Positions 33,490 to 44,562 are shown, counted from the stretch's first letter. The stretch is 64,000 bases of DNA from Halarcobacter sp. (GCF_963676935.1 NZ_OY781470.1:2390680-2454679), one strand, 5' to 3'. The notes: generated from the sequence alone by a model not told the origin. Numbers and translations are program-made.

Positions 33490-34152
33490 ATGATATTTGC
33501 AAAAATAGATTTTATTAATTTATTGCCTGTTCATGTATATCTAAAGAAAAGAATACAATCAAATCAAATAAAATCAATAATACATTATAAGAAATCATAT
33601 CCAGCCAAAATAAATAAAAAATTTAAAAAAAGTAAAGTTGATTCTGCTTTTATATCTTCTATTGCTTCAAGAGGAGAAAAAAGACTAAATTTTGGGATTA
33701 TTGCTAGAAAAGATGTTCAATCAGTGATTTTAATTCCAGGTGAAGAGAAAGCTGATTATCAAAGTGAAACCTCAAATGCTTTAGCAAAAATTTTAAATCT
33801 AAATGGTGAAGTTCTTATTGGAGATAAAGCTCTAAAATTTTTCCATGAAAACCCAGATGTAGAAGTTATTGATTTAGCATTGGAATGGAAAAAGAAATTT
33901 AATCTGCCTTTTGTTTTTGCAACACTTTGTTACAGAAAAAATGGAAAAATACTAAAAAATATAATGAAAAATTTTGATAAAAGAAAAGTAAAAATTCCTC
34001 AATATATTTTAAATGAATATTCTCAAAGAACTAAAGTATCAAATAAAAACATAATTGAATATCTAAAAAGAATAGATTACGATATTACAAAAAAAGAGAA
34101 AATTGCATTAAAGAAATTTTTAACACTTACCAAACAAAAAGGGTTTAAATGA
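33490..34152 (+). CDS. mqnA: Chorismate dehydratase-like protein, futalosine pathway (MqnA)
   Basis: This 220-residue protein belongs to the MqnA/MqnD periplasmic-binding-like fold family. The N-terminal [14 protein letters not shown] and [15 protein letters not shown] segments match MqnA of Campylobacterota, which is shorter than the 270-residue actinobacterial form. It would remove water from chorismate to make 3-enolpyruvylbenzoate, the first committed step of menaquinone synthesis by the futalosine route. It has AAGGAACAAT upstream and overlaps uppP by 4 bases. A UbiD-family decarboxylase elsewhere in the window may act late in the same pathway. Confidence 0.8.
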   Translation: MIFAKIDFINLLPVHVYLKKRIQSNQIKSIIHYKKSYPAKINKKFKKSKVDSAFISSIASRGEKRLNFGIIARKDVQSVILIPGEEKADYQSETSNALAKILNLNGEVLIGDKALKFFHENPDVEVIDLALEWKKKFNLPFVFATLCYRKNGKILKNIMKNFDKRKVKIPQYILNEYSQRTKVSNKNIIEYLKRIDYDITKKEKIALKKFLTLTKQKGFK

Positions 34153-34919
34153 CAGCACTTGATTCTATTTTTCTTGGCATAATAGAAGGGATTACTGAAT
34201 TTCTTCCAATCTCATCAACTGGACACCTAATTGTAGCAAGTGAATATCTAGGGATAGATCAAACAAATGTTAATAAAGCTTATGAAGTTATTATACAGTT
34301 TGCAGCTATACTTGCAGTTATATTAAACTATCCAAGTAAATTTACCTTTAAACATATAGATTTATGGACAAAAATTTTTATAGCATTTTTACCAATTGCA
34401 ACTATCGGATTTTTATTTTCAAAACAAGTTAAAGCATTATTTTCACTTGAAATAGTTGCAATTATGTTTATAGTTGGGGGAGTTGTATTTTTAATTGTAG
34501 AGAGATATTATGATGAATCCAACCATATAACAAGTGATGTAGAGGATGTCTCTTATAAACAATCACTATATATCGGTCTTGCACAAATCTTTGCTTTAAT
34601 CCCTGGAACATCAAGAGCAGGTTCATCAATTATTGGAGCAATGTTAGTAGGATTAAACAGAAAAGCTAGTGCTGAATTTTCATTTCTTTTAGCTTTTCCA
34701 GTGATGTGTGCAACAACAGGGTATGATTTATTAAAACATCATGATGAACTATTAGTAGGTACAAACTTCACTAATCTTCTAATTGGATTTATTATCTCAT
34801 TTATAGTTGCTTTTTTAACAATAAAACTATTTTTAAAATTCTTAGAGAAGTTTACCTTTGTTGCATTTGGTATATATAGAATTCTTTTTGGAATAATTTT
34901 ACTTCTGATCACTTATTAA
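34149..34919 (+). CDS. uppP: Undecaprenyl-diphosphatase
   Basis: This 256-residue polytopic membrane protein recycles the lipid carrier for cell-wall synthesis by hydrolysing undecaprenyl diphosphate. The two active-site motifs [18 protein letters not shown] (about 10-27) and [17 protein letters not shown] (about 154-170) are intact. About seven to eight membrane spans are seen. It overlaps mqnA by 4 bases (ATGA). Its last 21 bases overlap the 3-prime end of the convergent murG gene. Confidence 0.96.
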   Translation: MTALDSIFLGIIEGITEFLPISSTGHLIVASEYLGIDQTNVNKAYEVIIQFAAILAVILNYPSKFTFKHIDLWTKIFIAFLPIATIGFLFSKQVKALFSLEIVAIMFIVGGVVFLIVERYYDESNHITSDVEDVSYKQSLYIGLAQIFALIPGTSRAGSSIIGAMLVGLNRKASAEFSFLLAFPVMCATTGYDLLKHHDELLVGTNFTNLLIGFIISFIVAFLTIKLFLKFLEKFTFVAFGIYRILFGIILLLITY

Positions 34920-35918
34920 ATCAACAATTGATTCAACAGCATCACAGCTGATTGAATCAACCAGTTTTTTACTTACAGTAAAGTTATCTTTTTTCAATGT
35001 TTCTATTAATAACTCTTCACTTAGGTCTTTTTCTCTAGAGATATAACATAAACCTTTTTCTTCCAAAAATTTAGCATTTGTATATTGATGGTCTCTTGCT
35101 GCGTAAGGATAAGGTACAAATAAAGTGGGTAAAGAGTTTGCACAAAGTTCCCAAAGAGTTGAAGCCCCTGCCCTACTTACAGCAAAATCTGCTATGCTCA
35201 TTTTTTTTGCTATCTCTCTTGAAAAAGGGAAAACATCAACATTAATTTTCATTTTTTCATACTCTTTAGAAACACGTCCAAAATCGTTTTTCCCAGTTTG
35301 ATGAATAATCTTTAAACCTAAGCTATCTAATTTAGGTGCAACTTTTAAAGCAAAATTATTTATTGCAGTCGCCCCTTGAGAACCACCTAAGAATATTATA
35401 GTTTGAATCTCATCTCTTATTCTTGCATTATCAAAGAACTCTTCTGAAACAGGATAATCTTTTATAGGGGATCTACTATCAAAGGAACTAAAAACTTCAG
35501 TAGCAAATCTAGATGTTAATTCATTTAATTTACCCATTACAGAGTTTTGTTCATGTATGTATAGTTTACATCCCCAAGATAAAATTGCGGCAAATGTAGC
35601 AGGTGCAGCAGAAAAACCACCAACAGAAATCACTGTTTTAACTTCATTATCATCAAAGATATCAAAACATTTATTCATAGCTTTAATTATTTGAAACAAT
35701 GAACTTAATTTTCCTAAACCTTTTTTATTTACAACACCCTTTGTTTCTAAGAAATATGATTTATATAATCTTTTATCTTTATCAAACCAATCTTTATCTT
35801 GTCCATTTATAGATCCAATAAATATTGGTTTTATACCCCTTTTTGAATACTCTTCAATAAGTGCATCTGCAACTTTTAGATGTCCACCTGTTCCTCCACC
35901 TGTTATTACTACTCTCAT
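34899..35918 (-). CDS. murG: UDP-GlcNAc:lipid I transferase
   Basis: This 339-residue GT28 enzyme makes lipid II at the inner face of the membrane. It has the N-terminal [17 protein letters not shown] glycine-rich loop, [24 protein letters not shown] and the C-terminal [13 protein letters not shown] and [14 protein letters not shown] nucleotide-sugar motifs. Length is near the family norm of about 350. Its ATG overlaps the ftsW stop by 4 bases, so the two are translated together. Confidence 0.96.
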   Translation of the reverse strand: MRVVITGGGTGGHLKVADALIEEYSKRGIKPIFIGSINGQDKDWFDKDKRLYKSYFLETKGVVNKKGLGKLSSLFQIIKAMNKCFDIFDDNEVKTVISVGGFSAAPATFAAILSWGCKLYIHEQNSVMGKLNELTSRFATEVFSSFDSRSPIKDYPVSEEFFDNARIRDEIQTIIFLGGSQGATAINNFALKVAPKLDSLGLKIIHQTGKNDFGRVSKEYEKMKINVDVFPFSREIAKKMSIADFAVSRAGASTLWELCANSLPTLFVPYPYAARDHQYTNAKFLEEKGLCYISREKDLSEELLIETLKKDNFTVSKKLVDSISCDAVESIVDLISDQK

Positions 35919-37153
35919 TGTTGATTAACCTTTTTACTTAAATCTACAGATTTACTAATTGATAAAACTAAACCTATTGCAATTGACATTGCCAACATGG
36001 AAGAACCTCCATAACTTAAAAGTGGTACAGCAATACCTTTAATTGGAATCATTCCCGAGATACCATATGAATTTATTAAAAATGCAATTATTATCATAAG
36101 TGCTACGCCAATTGTAAATAGATGATATATTTTGTTTTCTACCCTTCCACTTATCCTAAATATTCTAAACACAATTAAAAACATAATCAATGTTATAAAT
36201 GTTAAACCTAATAAGCCTAGTTCTTCCGTAATACCAGCCAATACAAAGTCGGTGTGAACCTCACTTAAGAAACCTAATTTTATATCTCCTAAACCAATAC
36301 CTTCACCAAATATCCCACCATTGTGCATAGCATTTAAAGAGTGTGATACTTGATAGGGTTCAGGAAGTTCATCAATACGTAAATAAGCATCTGCCCATGA
36401 AGGTAAAATTGAAAGTATCTTATCTTGTACCATTGCCCACCACGAAAAAATTCTTTGTATCCTATGTGGTGCTGCTATAATTAATCCTATAAAAGCAATA
36501 ATCCCCACAACTCCTAAAGAGACAAAAACTTTATAACTTCTATTTGCAAAAATTAAAAGTATAAATAATATTCCTCCTAAAAGTACAACTTGTCCTAAAT
36601 CTTTTTGTAAGAATGCAATAATAAACACAACAACAAGAAAAGCAACAAAATATGGAGCTAAAAGAAGCATCTCTTGCTTTAATCCAATTTTTCTAGGAAC
36701 CTCAATAAGCCTTCTATGAAAAGACCATGATAAAAAATATATAAATCCTATTTTAAAAAATTCTACAGGAGATAAAGAAAATCCTGGAAGTCTAATCCAT
36801 CTATTTGCTCCACCAGAAGCAGTTACCATAGATGAAGGTAAAAAGGGCATAAGAGCCATAAGTATAAAAAATATAATAAAAAAACCCATACCAACCCTAT
36901 TAACTATTTTATCTGGATCAATTAATGAAAATCCCCACATAATTAATATTGCCATAACTCCAACAAACATTTGTCTAATAAAAAAATGAAATTGATTATA
37001 TCCATAATATTCAACTGTATAAATTGATAAAGAGTATGAGAAAATAATACTTATTATAATTAAAGAACTAACCAATAGAAATAGTACATAATCAGCTTCG
37101 TAAATTCTCTTGTTGGAATTGTTTCTTTTAATTGTATTTTTGTTAGAATTCAT
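35915..37153 (-). CDS. ftsW: SEDS-family peptidoglycan polymerase FtsW/RodA
   Basis: This 412-residue membrane glycosyltransferase has about ten spans. It has SEDS landmarks GGANRWIRLPGFSLSPVEFFKIGFI, QKDLGQ, YQVSHSLNAMHNGGIFGEGIGLG and the C-terminal GISGMIPIKGIAVPLLSYGGSS. Linkage to murG and to a divergent class B PBP gene points to FtsW, the division-specific member, more than RodA. The start lies 28 bases from the start of the divergent PBP gene, so the promoters of both must overlap coding sequence. Confidence 0.92.
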   Translation of the reverse strand: MNSNKNTIKRNNSNKRIYEADYVLFLLVSSLIIISIIFSYSLSIYTVEYYGYNQFHFFIRQMFVGVMAILIMWGFSLIDPDKIVNRVGMGFFIIFFILMALMPFLPSSMVTASGGANRWIRLPGFSLSPVEFFKIGFIYFLSWSFHRRLIEVPRKIGLKQEMLLLAPYFVAFLVVVFIIAFLQKDLGQVVLLGGILFILLIFANRSYKVFVSLGVVGIIAFIGLIIAAPHRIQRIFSWWAMVQDKILSILPSWADAYLRIDELPEPYQVSHSLNAMHNGGIFGEGIGLGDIKLGFLSEVHTDFVLAGITEELGLLGLTFITLIMFLIVFRIFRISGRVENKIYHLFTIGVALMIIIAFLINSYGISGMIPIKGIAVPLLSYGGSSMLAMSIAIGLVLSISKSVDLSKKVNQQ

Positions 37154-37181
37154 TTTTTATTATATTATATTATGGATAAAT

Positions 37182-39062
37182 ATGTCTTCAAACTTTAAGG
37201 AAAAAGATAACAAAATCAAGAAAATTATGTTTTTGTTTTTCTTTATACTTTTTTTATTAATTATTTTATTAATCTCTATATTTGACACTATGAAAGATTA
37301 CCGAAGGTTACCCTCATTAGAGACGTCAAAAAAAGAATTAGCAGTGCGTGGAGATATTGTAAGTTCTGATAACTTTAAAATATCAACTTCAAAAAAAATA
37401 TATAAAGCATCAATTGATACTAGACACCTTGATGAAAATAAAAAAGAACTTTTTATAAGATTATTTTCTATTTATAGTAATATTCCTTACAAAAAAATAG
37501 AAAAAAAATTAGAAGATGCACTAAAAAACAGCCCTGGGAATCTTGTCCTTTCATATAATATTGATTCAAAGACAGCAAAAAATTTAAAAGAATTAGGATT
37601 TAAATTAAGACGACTTAATGTATTTAAATCAAGAAAAGTACCTGGTGGAAAAATTTTAAGAGGATTAAGTATTAGTGAAAGTGGGGAAAAAAGAGTTTAT
37701 TCTTATGATACTACTTTAACTCCTGTTGTTGGATATATTAGAAAGTATGAAACCAAAAATGATAAAACAAGAGTAAAAGGGATTAAAGGATTAGAAAAAA
37801 AATATGATAAACTCCTAAATAATAGCAAAGATGGAATATTAAGTGGTAATAGAGATGTTTTATCTTATATATCATTTAATAGAAATTCTACAATTAAACA
37901 AAGAATTGATGGAGCTAATATAGTTCTAAATATCCCTTTAAAACTTCAAAAAAACAATGAAATGATTCTTGATATATATAAAAAGAAACTAGAAGCAAAA
38001 GAGATTATTGTTTCTGTAATGGAGAGTAAAACAGGTAAAATCTTATCTTTAGCATCCTCAAATAGATTTAATCCAGAAAAAATATATCAAAAAGATATCC
38101 CATCATTAAATGTGAATGCAATTGAATATCAATTTGAACCTGGTTCTGTAATAAAACCTATTGCAATCGCACTAGTTTTAGATAAAAAAAGAATCAAAAA
38201 AAATGAACTTTTATTTGCTTATAATACAAAAGGCAAAGCAAATAAAAAAGGTGAGTTTCCTAGAGGAAGGTATAAATTAGGAAGATTCACAATAAAAGAT
38301 GACCACCGATTTACAAAACACTATCTTACTCTAGATGACATACTTATTTTTTCATCAAATATAGGAACCCTACAATTTGCTCAAAGACTAAGTGGTCCAG
38401 AGTTTTTTGAAGGGATGAAAAGATTTGGTTTTACCAGAGAAACAGGAATAGACCTTCCTTATGAAAAAAAGGGAGACATGCCTAAAGTTTGGCAATTTGC
38501 AGCAAATGACAAAAAAAATGAAGATAATGTTTATAAGGCAACAGTATCGTATGGACAAGGTATGACTGCAACTTTTATGCAAGTTTTAAAAGCATATTCA
38601 ACATTTAATAATAATGGTATTGCTGTAACTCCAAGAATAGTTTCATACTTTGAAATCGATGGAAACAAATATAAAGAAGATAAAATAAAAGATGAAAGAA
38701 TAATTACAGAAAAAACTGCAAAAGAGATAAAAAGATTACTTATAAAAACAGTTGATAAAGGAACTGGTAGAGAGGCTCAAATACCTGGTCTTGAGATTGG
38801 TGGCAAAACTGGTACAGCACAAATAGCAAGAGGTGGGAAATATTTAAAAGAGTATATTTCATCTTTTTTTGGTTTTGTAAATGATGGAGAAAACTCATAC
38901 ACTATTGGTGTTACAGTTATTGATCCAGTCTCAACAGGTAAACATTGGTATTACCATTATGCTTCATGGTCTGCTGTACCTGTATTTAAAGAGATTATTA
39001 ATAATCTAGTTAGATTAAACTATCTAACACCAAAAAACGATATAATTTCAAATAAAAAGTAA
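37182..39062 (+). CDS. ftsI: Class B penicillin-binding protein, FtsI/PBP3-like
   Basis: This transpeptidase has 626 residues from the ATG at 37182 (MSSNFKEKD). Longer in-frame starts exist back to 37110, but they would run through the ftsW start, and the added residues are an improbable second hydrophobic stretch. One membrane helix lies at about residues 13-35. A PBP-dimer domain follows, then the transpeptidase boxes SxxK in EPGSVIKP, SSN and KTGTAQ. Divergence from ftsW-murG fits a septal role. GGAT about 8 bases upstream is a weak ribosome-binding site. Confidence 0.9.
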   Translation: MSSNFKEKDNKIKKIMFLFFFILFLLIILLISIFDTMKDYRRLPSLETSKKELAVRGDIVSSDNFKISTSKKIYKASIDTRHLDENKKELFIRLFSIYSNIPYKKIEKKLEDALKNSPGNLVLSYNIDSKTAKNLKELGFKLRRLNVFKSRKVPGGKILRGLSISESGEKRVYSYDTTLTPVVGYIRKYETKNDKTRVKGIKGLEKKYDKLLNNSKDGILSGNRDVLSYISFNRNSTIKQRIDGANIVLNIPLKLQKNNEMILDIYKKKLEAKEIIVSVMESKTGKILSLASSNRFNPEKIYQKDIPSLNVNAIEYQFEPGSVIKPIAIALVLDKKRIKKNELLFAYNTKGKANKKGEFPRGRYKLGRFTIKDDHRFTKHYLTLDDILIFSSNIGTLQFAQRLSGPEFFEGMKRFGFTRETGIDLPYEKKGDMPKVWQFAANDKKNEDNVYKATVSYGQGMTATFMQVLKAYSTFNNNGIAVTPRIVSYFEIDGNKYKEDKIKDERIITEKTAKEIKRLLIKTVDKGTGREAQIPGLEIGGKTGTAQIARGGKYLKEYISSFFGFVNDGENSYTIGVTVIDPVSTGKHWYYHYASWSAVPVFKEIINNLVRLNYLTPKNDIISNKK

Positions 39063-39072
39063 AAGGATAAAA

Positions 39073-39585
39073 ATGTTTGGTTTTGGAAAAAAAGAATTAA
39101 AACAATATGAATATTCAAAAGAAGAATTATCAAAATTTAAATATGCAAAAGTTTCTACAACAAAAGGTGTAATTTGGTTAAAACTATTTAATGAAGAAAC
39201 ACCTAATACTGTTGCAAATTTTGCTACATTAGCAAATGATAAATTTTATGATGGACTTAACTTCCACAGAGTTATAGCTGGATTTATGGCACAAGGTGGT
39301 TGTCCAGATGGAACAGGAGCTGGTGGTCCAGAATGGGCTATTGCTTGTGAAACAAATGCAGATAAACAAGTACACAATAGAGGTAGTTTATCGATGGCTC
39401 ATGCAGGACCAGACACAGGTGGAAGCCAATTCTTTATTTGTTTTGTTGATTGTCCTCATTTAGATGGTCATCATACTGTATTTGGTGGAATTGAACAAGA
39501 TGATGAAAATAGTTTTGAAGTACTTGATAGTATCAGACAAGGTGATATTATAGAATCAATTGAAATAAAAGAGCAAAGAGATTAA
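39073..39585 (+). CDS. Cyclophilin-type peptidyl-prolyl cis-trans isomerase
   Basis: This 170-residue cytoplasmic PPIase has a short lysine-rich N-terminal extension (residues 1-25) and then the cyclophilin core: NFATLANDKFYDGLNFHRVI, FMAQGGCPDGTGAGGP, SMAHAGPDTGGSQFFI and HHTVFGGI. No signal peptide is present. The catalytic Arg is in FHRVI. It follows the PBP gene by 10 bases with AAAAGG before the ATG, so they are probably cotranscribed. It is convergent with the large GGDEF protein gene 12 bases away. Confidence 0.95.
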   Translation: MFGFGKKELKQYEYSKEELSKFKYAKVSTTKGVIWLKLFNEETPNTVANFATLANDKFYDGLNFHRVIAGFMAQGGCPDGTGAGGPEWAIACETNADKQVHNRGSLSMAHAGPDTGGSQFFICFVDCPHLDGHHTVFGGIEQDDENSFEVLDSIRQGDIIESIEIKEQRD

Positions 39586-39597
39586 TTCTCTTTTCTC

Positions 39598-42500
39598 TTA
39601 CCTTACTTGATTTCTACCATTTCCCTTTGCTTCATAAAGTTTATTATCAGCAAATCTAACTACATTTTTAGGAGTTAAAAACTCTATTTCATCTGAACTG
39701 GCAACTCCCATACTTAAAGTTATAAAAGATGAGATTTTCGATTTTTCATGAGGTTCTTTCTCTTTTTCAAGTGACTTTTTAATATTATTAGCCAAAATAT
39801 ATGCTTCTTCTTTTTTTGTATTTGGCATTATAATTGCAAATTCTTCTCCACCATATCTTGCTATTAAATCAATATTTCTTTTTATATTTCTTTCTAAAGT
39901 TTTAGCAACTAATTTTAAACATTCATCACCTTGTAGATGGCCATAAAAATCATTATAATCTTTAAAATAATCTATATCACACATAATAAGAGAAAACGAT
40001 TCTTTGTTTCTTGATACTCTAGAACACTCTTTTTCTAAAACCTGATCAAAAACTCTTCTATTTTTCAATTTTGTTAAGGAATCTGTAGTAGCTAATAGAT
40101 CCAACTCTTTAATAGCATTTTGAAGTTTTTCTTCTACTAATTTTCTTTTTTGATTCTCTTTCGTTAAATTTCTATTTAACTCTGAAATTTGATTATTTTG
40201 TTTTTGTAATAAAGTATTTTGTTCTAATAAAATTTCATTTTTTTCATCTATATCTTTTGTTCTTTTTTGTACCTTTTGTTCTAAACTTTTATATATTTTT
40301 GCATTCTCAACGGAAATAGTTATTTGAGAACTTAGGTGTTTTAAAAAATCAATTTTTTCATCTGTAAATATTCCTGGTAAAAGATTATTTTCTAAATAAA
40401 TAATGCCTTTTAAACTATTTTGTAAAACTAAAGGTATTGAAATAATAGATTTTAAAACTTCTCTTTTTCCTTTTTTATGTCCAAAGAAAAGTGGATCTTT
40501 TTCATAATCATTTATTACAATAGATTCTTTTGTCCTAATCACATATTTAACAATATCTTGGACAATATTATCAAACTCTTTGTAATTTTTATTTATAAGT
40601 ACGTTTATTGAATTTTTATCACTATTAAAAGCAGCTGCTTCAACTTTATAAACAAAATCCTCTTCTAGTATAATAAATGCATTTTGGGCACCTGAGTTTT
40701 CTAATAATATTTTCATCAAACTTTTCAAAAGATTTGATAACTTCTGTTCTTTGAAAATTATCTCTGTTGATTTAATTAAAGTGCTTATATCTAAAGATTT
40801 ATATTCAAATTCATTTTTTTCTTCACATTTCCATTCATCAAAAGCTTTAGTATATTCATCTTTATATAAATTTGCTAATTTTTCTTGTTCTAAGAATATA
40901 AATAACGTATATAACTCTTTTGTTGATATTGATTGTACATTAAGTTGAGAATATACTTTTGAAACTTCTATTGCCTTTAAAAAATATTTTTGAGATAAAA
41001 TATAATTTTTATCTAGTTTTGCAACTATTGCGCTTAATATATTTTTTTTTGATATAAAATTTTCAGGACAATTTTTCGCAAATTTTTCAAATATTTTTAA
41101 ATTATTTTTTATTTTTTTAATCAATAGAAATTTTCTTCTTAAATCTGCTTTATAAACAGATTTTTCTAAAATCAGTGATTCGTAAAAGAAGTGCTCTACA
41201 TAATGTAATGTACCCTTTGAATCACTTAAATATTTTTTACTAGTATTTAAATACTCTAAAGCTAAATCATAGTTTTCATAAAAATATAAACTTATCATTT
41301 TATTAATATAATACATATGCGCAAAGTGCTTTGAATTAAATTTTGATAGTTTTTCTACATATTGTTTTTCATTAAAAGTATCATCATCAAAAGTAGTAAC
41401 ATTTAAAGTCTCACCTTTTAAATTCTTTAATGCTTGTCTAATACCTAATATAGTATCTAATTGTTCACTTTCACCTCTTTTAGACAACTCTTTTACGAAT
41501 ATTGTAATTTGATTATCTATCTTATCAAATTTCTCACCTCTCATATACATACTCTGAATTATTCCAGCAGCTGCACATGCACTATGAAATAAATCACCAT
41601 TCAAAATTCCATTATTATAAGATTCAAACCAATTTTGTTCAGTATATATACTTGATTCTATCCAAGATAAACCAAAATATCCAGTTACAAATTTAACTTC
41701 AGGTTCTAAAACTGAATTTTTATATTTCTTTATCATATTTAAAGATAATTGAGCATAGTCATAACCTATTTTATGATTTCCTAAGATTGCTCCTTGAAAT
41801 ATAACACCAAAAACCATAAAACCAATAACTGCATCTTTTGTATCTCCATATCTTAAACATATTTTTACAAGTTTCATTGATATAAGAGCACATAATTCTG
41901 GTTTAATTTGATATGCCGCTTTTAAAACAGAAGATAGAAGTTTTATACTAATAATAATTTTTTCATCAGTAGATTCTTTTAGATTTAGTAAAGTATGAAT
42001 ATTTTTATTTTTTAGTCTTATTTTTAACTCAATAAAATCTTTTATAAAAATAATGGGATTAAATCCATTTGGAATAAAAATATTAAATAAGGATAAAGCT
42101 TCTTTACCTGTAAGATATGCATCATTAAAGTCTGAGAAATCGCTATATAATTTAATTAATTGCTCATAAATATATGCTTTTTTTATATCATCTTTACAAT
42201 ATACTAATGCCATTTTATAAGATTTAATTGCTTTTGTTTTATTATATGCTAAGTGTTTGCAAATAGCGTAGTCTTTTAAATATTCACAATACTCTTCATC
42301 TTTTTTAATTTCAATATAAAAATCAAATAAATTATCTATATATTCATTTGACAATTGAAAATCTCCATTATCTCTTGCAACTAATGATGCTTTGTAATTA
42401 AGTTTTGCTAACTCTATAATATTAGATTCTTTATCAAAATATTTTTTTGCTTTATTATAATGGTTTACACATAATAAAAGATATTCATCATTTTTATTAT

Positions 42501-44562
42501 TAAATCTTTTAAAATAATAATCTCCAATTAATTTATGAAAATTTGTCATTCTCTGTTCAGTTAATAATGAATAAAATACCTGCTGTATCTTGTCATGAGA
42601 AAATTGATATATTTTATAGTCTAATAACCCTGTTTCTAATATCCATTCATGATTAATACAATACTCTAAACAGCTGTCAAAAATTTGATCTAAATTATAT
42701 ATCTCTTTTAATATCTCATGGGAAAAAGTATTTCCTATACATGATGCAATTTGTAATAATCGTATTTGATCATTATTTAAAGAATTAATTCTTTTTTCTA
42801 AAAATTCTACAATATCACTTTTTACGTTCAATTTTTTTAATATATCATAATTATAATTCCAGATAAATTCAGATTCATCATAAAAAAGTATTTTTTTATC
42901 TAAAATATCTTTTAAAAATTGTATTATGAAAAATGCATTACCTTCTGTCTTATTAAAAACTACACTAGCTAATTTTTCACTATCTTTTAAAGTTATATTA
43001 GAATTAATTAAAAGTTCAATATCTTTTTGTGTAAGTAGATTTAATTTATATTCAAAAACATCTAAATCTTTGCAATAGGAAAAGAATGAGATTTTTCTTA
43101 ATAAAATAGATTCTTTATCTACTTCATTATCTCTATAGCTTATTATTACTTTTGTAAAAGATACTCTTTGTAAAAAAATACTTAACCATTCTAAAGTTAT
43201 ATTATCTGCCCATTGCATATCATCTAAAAATATAATAAGAGGTTCTTTTTTTGAAGAAAACAATTGCAAGAACTTAGTTAGTGTGTTATTAAATCTTATT
43301 TTTGAATCAACTAAATCTAATTCAGAAATAGCATTCACTTCACCAATAAGTGTTTTTAGTTCAGGAATAAAATTATATAGTACTTGAATATCATTACCTA
43401 AACTTACTAAAAATTTGGTTTTCCAAAATGACAATTCACTCTCATCTTTTACTAAAATCTCTTTACAAAATTTTCTAAAGCTATTAATTAAAACCTTATG
43501 AGGAATATATTGTTTATAATTATCAAATTTCACATCAATAAAATTAAAGTCTTCTTTATATTTATTAATTATTTTTTTAACAAATGTTGTTTTACCTACT
43601 CCAGACTTGCCGGCAACTATATGTAATTGATTATTGTCATTTGTAGTTAAAAAGTTTTTCATAAAAAGGGAAAATTCTTTATCCCTTCCAAAAAATAAAT
43701 TTTCGTTTTTTATTAAGAAATTTTTTTTAAAAGTATCTATTTCAAAATCAATATCATTTTTGTTTGATAATTCTCTTTTAATTTTTTCTATATCTAAATA
43801 TAATGATAATATATTATCATACCTATCTTCCGGATTTTTATTAATCATTTTAGAGATGACTTTAGATAATATATTAGGTATCTCTTTTTTTAATTCATTA
43901 ATACTAGGTAGTTCTCTAGCTACAATATCATAAGTGTTTAAATTATCTATTTCATATGGTTTATTACCTGATAATAATTCATAAAAAATTATTCCTAAAG
44001 AATATATATCTACCTTTTCATTTAAATTTTGATTAATTCTTGAAGTTTGTTCAGGGGCAGTATAATACGAATTATTTAATTCAATTTTTTTCTTTATTTT
44101 ATTTAAATGAAAACTATTTTCAAAATTAACTATTTTCAAATCGTTTAAGTCTTTACTTACTAAAATTGAATCTAGATTAAGAGAATTATGTACTATGCTA
44201 TTTTTATGAAGATAATTCAGTGTATCAAGTATTTTTAATACAATAGATAAAAATTTCTCTAGTTTATTCTTATTTAAATCATTAAAAAAATGTTTTAAAC
44301 TAAAGCCATCAAAATATTCATAATATATATAAAATCTATTACCAATTTTATTTGATTTTATTGGCTTCAATAAATTTTCATGGGACAAATCTTTTAATAT
44401 ATTGTATTCATTTTCTAATAAAACTTCAGCTTCATAATTTGAATCTAAATCTTTTGTAGTTTTAACTATGTATTTAGATTCTTCATCAAGAGAAGATGCA
44501 CTATAAATATTAAAGTTTTTATATGAAAAATCCAAGTATTCTAATTTTATATCTCTAAACAA
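39598..44562 (-). CDS. Giant pseudokinase-AAA-helical repeat-GAF-GGDEF signalling protein
   Basis: This 1654-residue protein carries, in order: a protein-kinase fold (about 1-265), an AAA/STAND ATPase (Walker A GKSGVGKTT at 318-326, Walker B LIIFLDDMQWAD), a long helical TPR-like region (about 650-1220), GAF (about 1240-1410), a coiled coil (about 1410-1490) and GGDEF. The cyclase motif GGEEF (1571-1575) has an upstream RxxD inhibitory site (RNID). The kinase is degenerate: HRDLKPxN reads HNSLNLDS (125-132) and DFG reads NFE (146-148), while Lys34 and APE remain. The start is TTG 44562 with AGG upstream; there is no early in-frame Met. No membrane segment is seen. It is convergent with the cyclophilin gene. 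The ligand is unknown. Confidence 0.9.
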   Translation of the reverse strand: MFRDIKLEYLDFSYKNFNIYSASSLDEESKYIVKTTKDLDSNYEAEVLLENEYNILKDLSHENLLKPIKSNKIGNRFYIYYEYFDGFSLKHFFNDLNKNKLEKFLSIVLKILDTLNYLHKNSIVHNSLNLDSILVSKDLNDLKIVNFENSFHLNKIKKKIELNNSYYTAPEQTSRINQNLNEKVDIYSLGIIFYELLSGNKPYEIDNLNTYDIVARELPSINELKKEIPNILSKVISKMINKNPEDRYDNILSLYLDIEKIKRELSNKNDIDFEIDTFKKNFLIKNENLFFGRDKEFSLFMKNFLTTNDNNQLHIVAGKSGVGKTTFVKKIINKYKEDFNFIDVKFDNYKQYIPHKVLINSFRKFCKEILVKDESELSFWKTKFLVSLGNDIQVLYNFIPELKTLIGEVNAISELDLVDSKIRFNNTLTKFLQLFSSKKEPLIIFLDDMQWADNITLEWLSIFLQRVSFTKVIISYRDNEVDKESILLRKISFFSYCKDLDVFEYKLNLLTQKDIELLINSNITLKDSEKLASVVFNKTEGNAFFIIQFLKDILDKKILFYDESEFIWNYNYDILKKLNVKSDIVEFLEKRINSLNNDQIRLLQIASCIGNTFSHEILKEIYNLDQIFDSCLEYCINHEWILETGLLDYKIYQFSHDKIQQVFYSLLTEQRMTNFHKLIGDYYFKRFNNKNDEYLLLCVNHYNKAKKYFDKESNIIELAKLNYKASLVARDNGDFQLSNEYIDNLFDFYIEIKKDEEYCEYLKDYAICKHLAYNKTKAIKSYKMALVYCKDDIKKAYIYEQLIKLYSDFSDFNDAYLTGKEALSLFNIFIPNGFNPIIFIKDFIELKIRLKNKNIHTLLNLKESTDEKIIISIKLLSSVLKAAYQIKPELCALISMKLVKICLRYGDTKDAVIGFMVFGVIFQGAILGNHKIGYDYAQLSLNMIKKYKNSVLEPEVKFVTGYFGLSWIESSIYTEQNWFESYNNGILNGDLFHSACAAAGIIQSMYMRGEKFDKIDNQITIFVKELSKRGESEQLDTILGIRQALKNLKGETLNVTTFDDDTFNEKQYVEKLSKFNSKHFAHMYYINKMISLYFYENYDLALEYLNTSKKYLSDSKGTLHYVEHFFYESLILEKSVYKADLRRKFLLIKKIKNNLKIFEKFAKNCPENFISKKNILSAIVAKLDKNYILSQKYFLKAIEVSKVYSQLNVQSISTKELYTLFIFLEQEKLANLYKDEYTKAFDEWKCEEKNEFEYKSLDISTLIKSTEIIFKEQKLSNLLKSLMKILLENSGAQNAFIILEEDFVYKVEAAAFNSDKNSINVLINKNYKEFDNIVQDIVKYVIRTKESIVINDYEKDPLFFGHKKGKREVLKSIISIPLVLQNSLKGIIYLENNLLPGIFTDEKIDFLKHLSSQITISVENAKIYKSLEQKVQKRTKDIDEKNEILLEQNTLLQKQNNQISELNRNLTKENQKRKLVEEKLQNAIKELDLLATTDSLTKLKNRRVFDQVLEKECSRVSRNKESFSLIMCDIDYFKDYNDFYGHLQGDECLKLVAKTLERNIKRNIDLIARYGGEEFAIIMPNTKKEEAYILANNIKKSLEKEKEPHEKSKISSFITLSMGVASSDEIEFLTPKNVVRFADNKLYEAKGNGRNQVR

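Noticed and set aside
37110-37181. Upstream ATG start for the class B PBP gene
   Set aside because: It would overlap the divergent ftsW start and add a second hydrophobic stretch not typical of the family.
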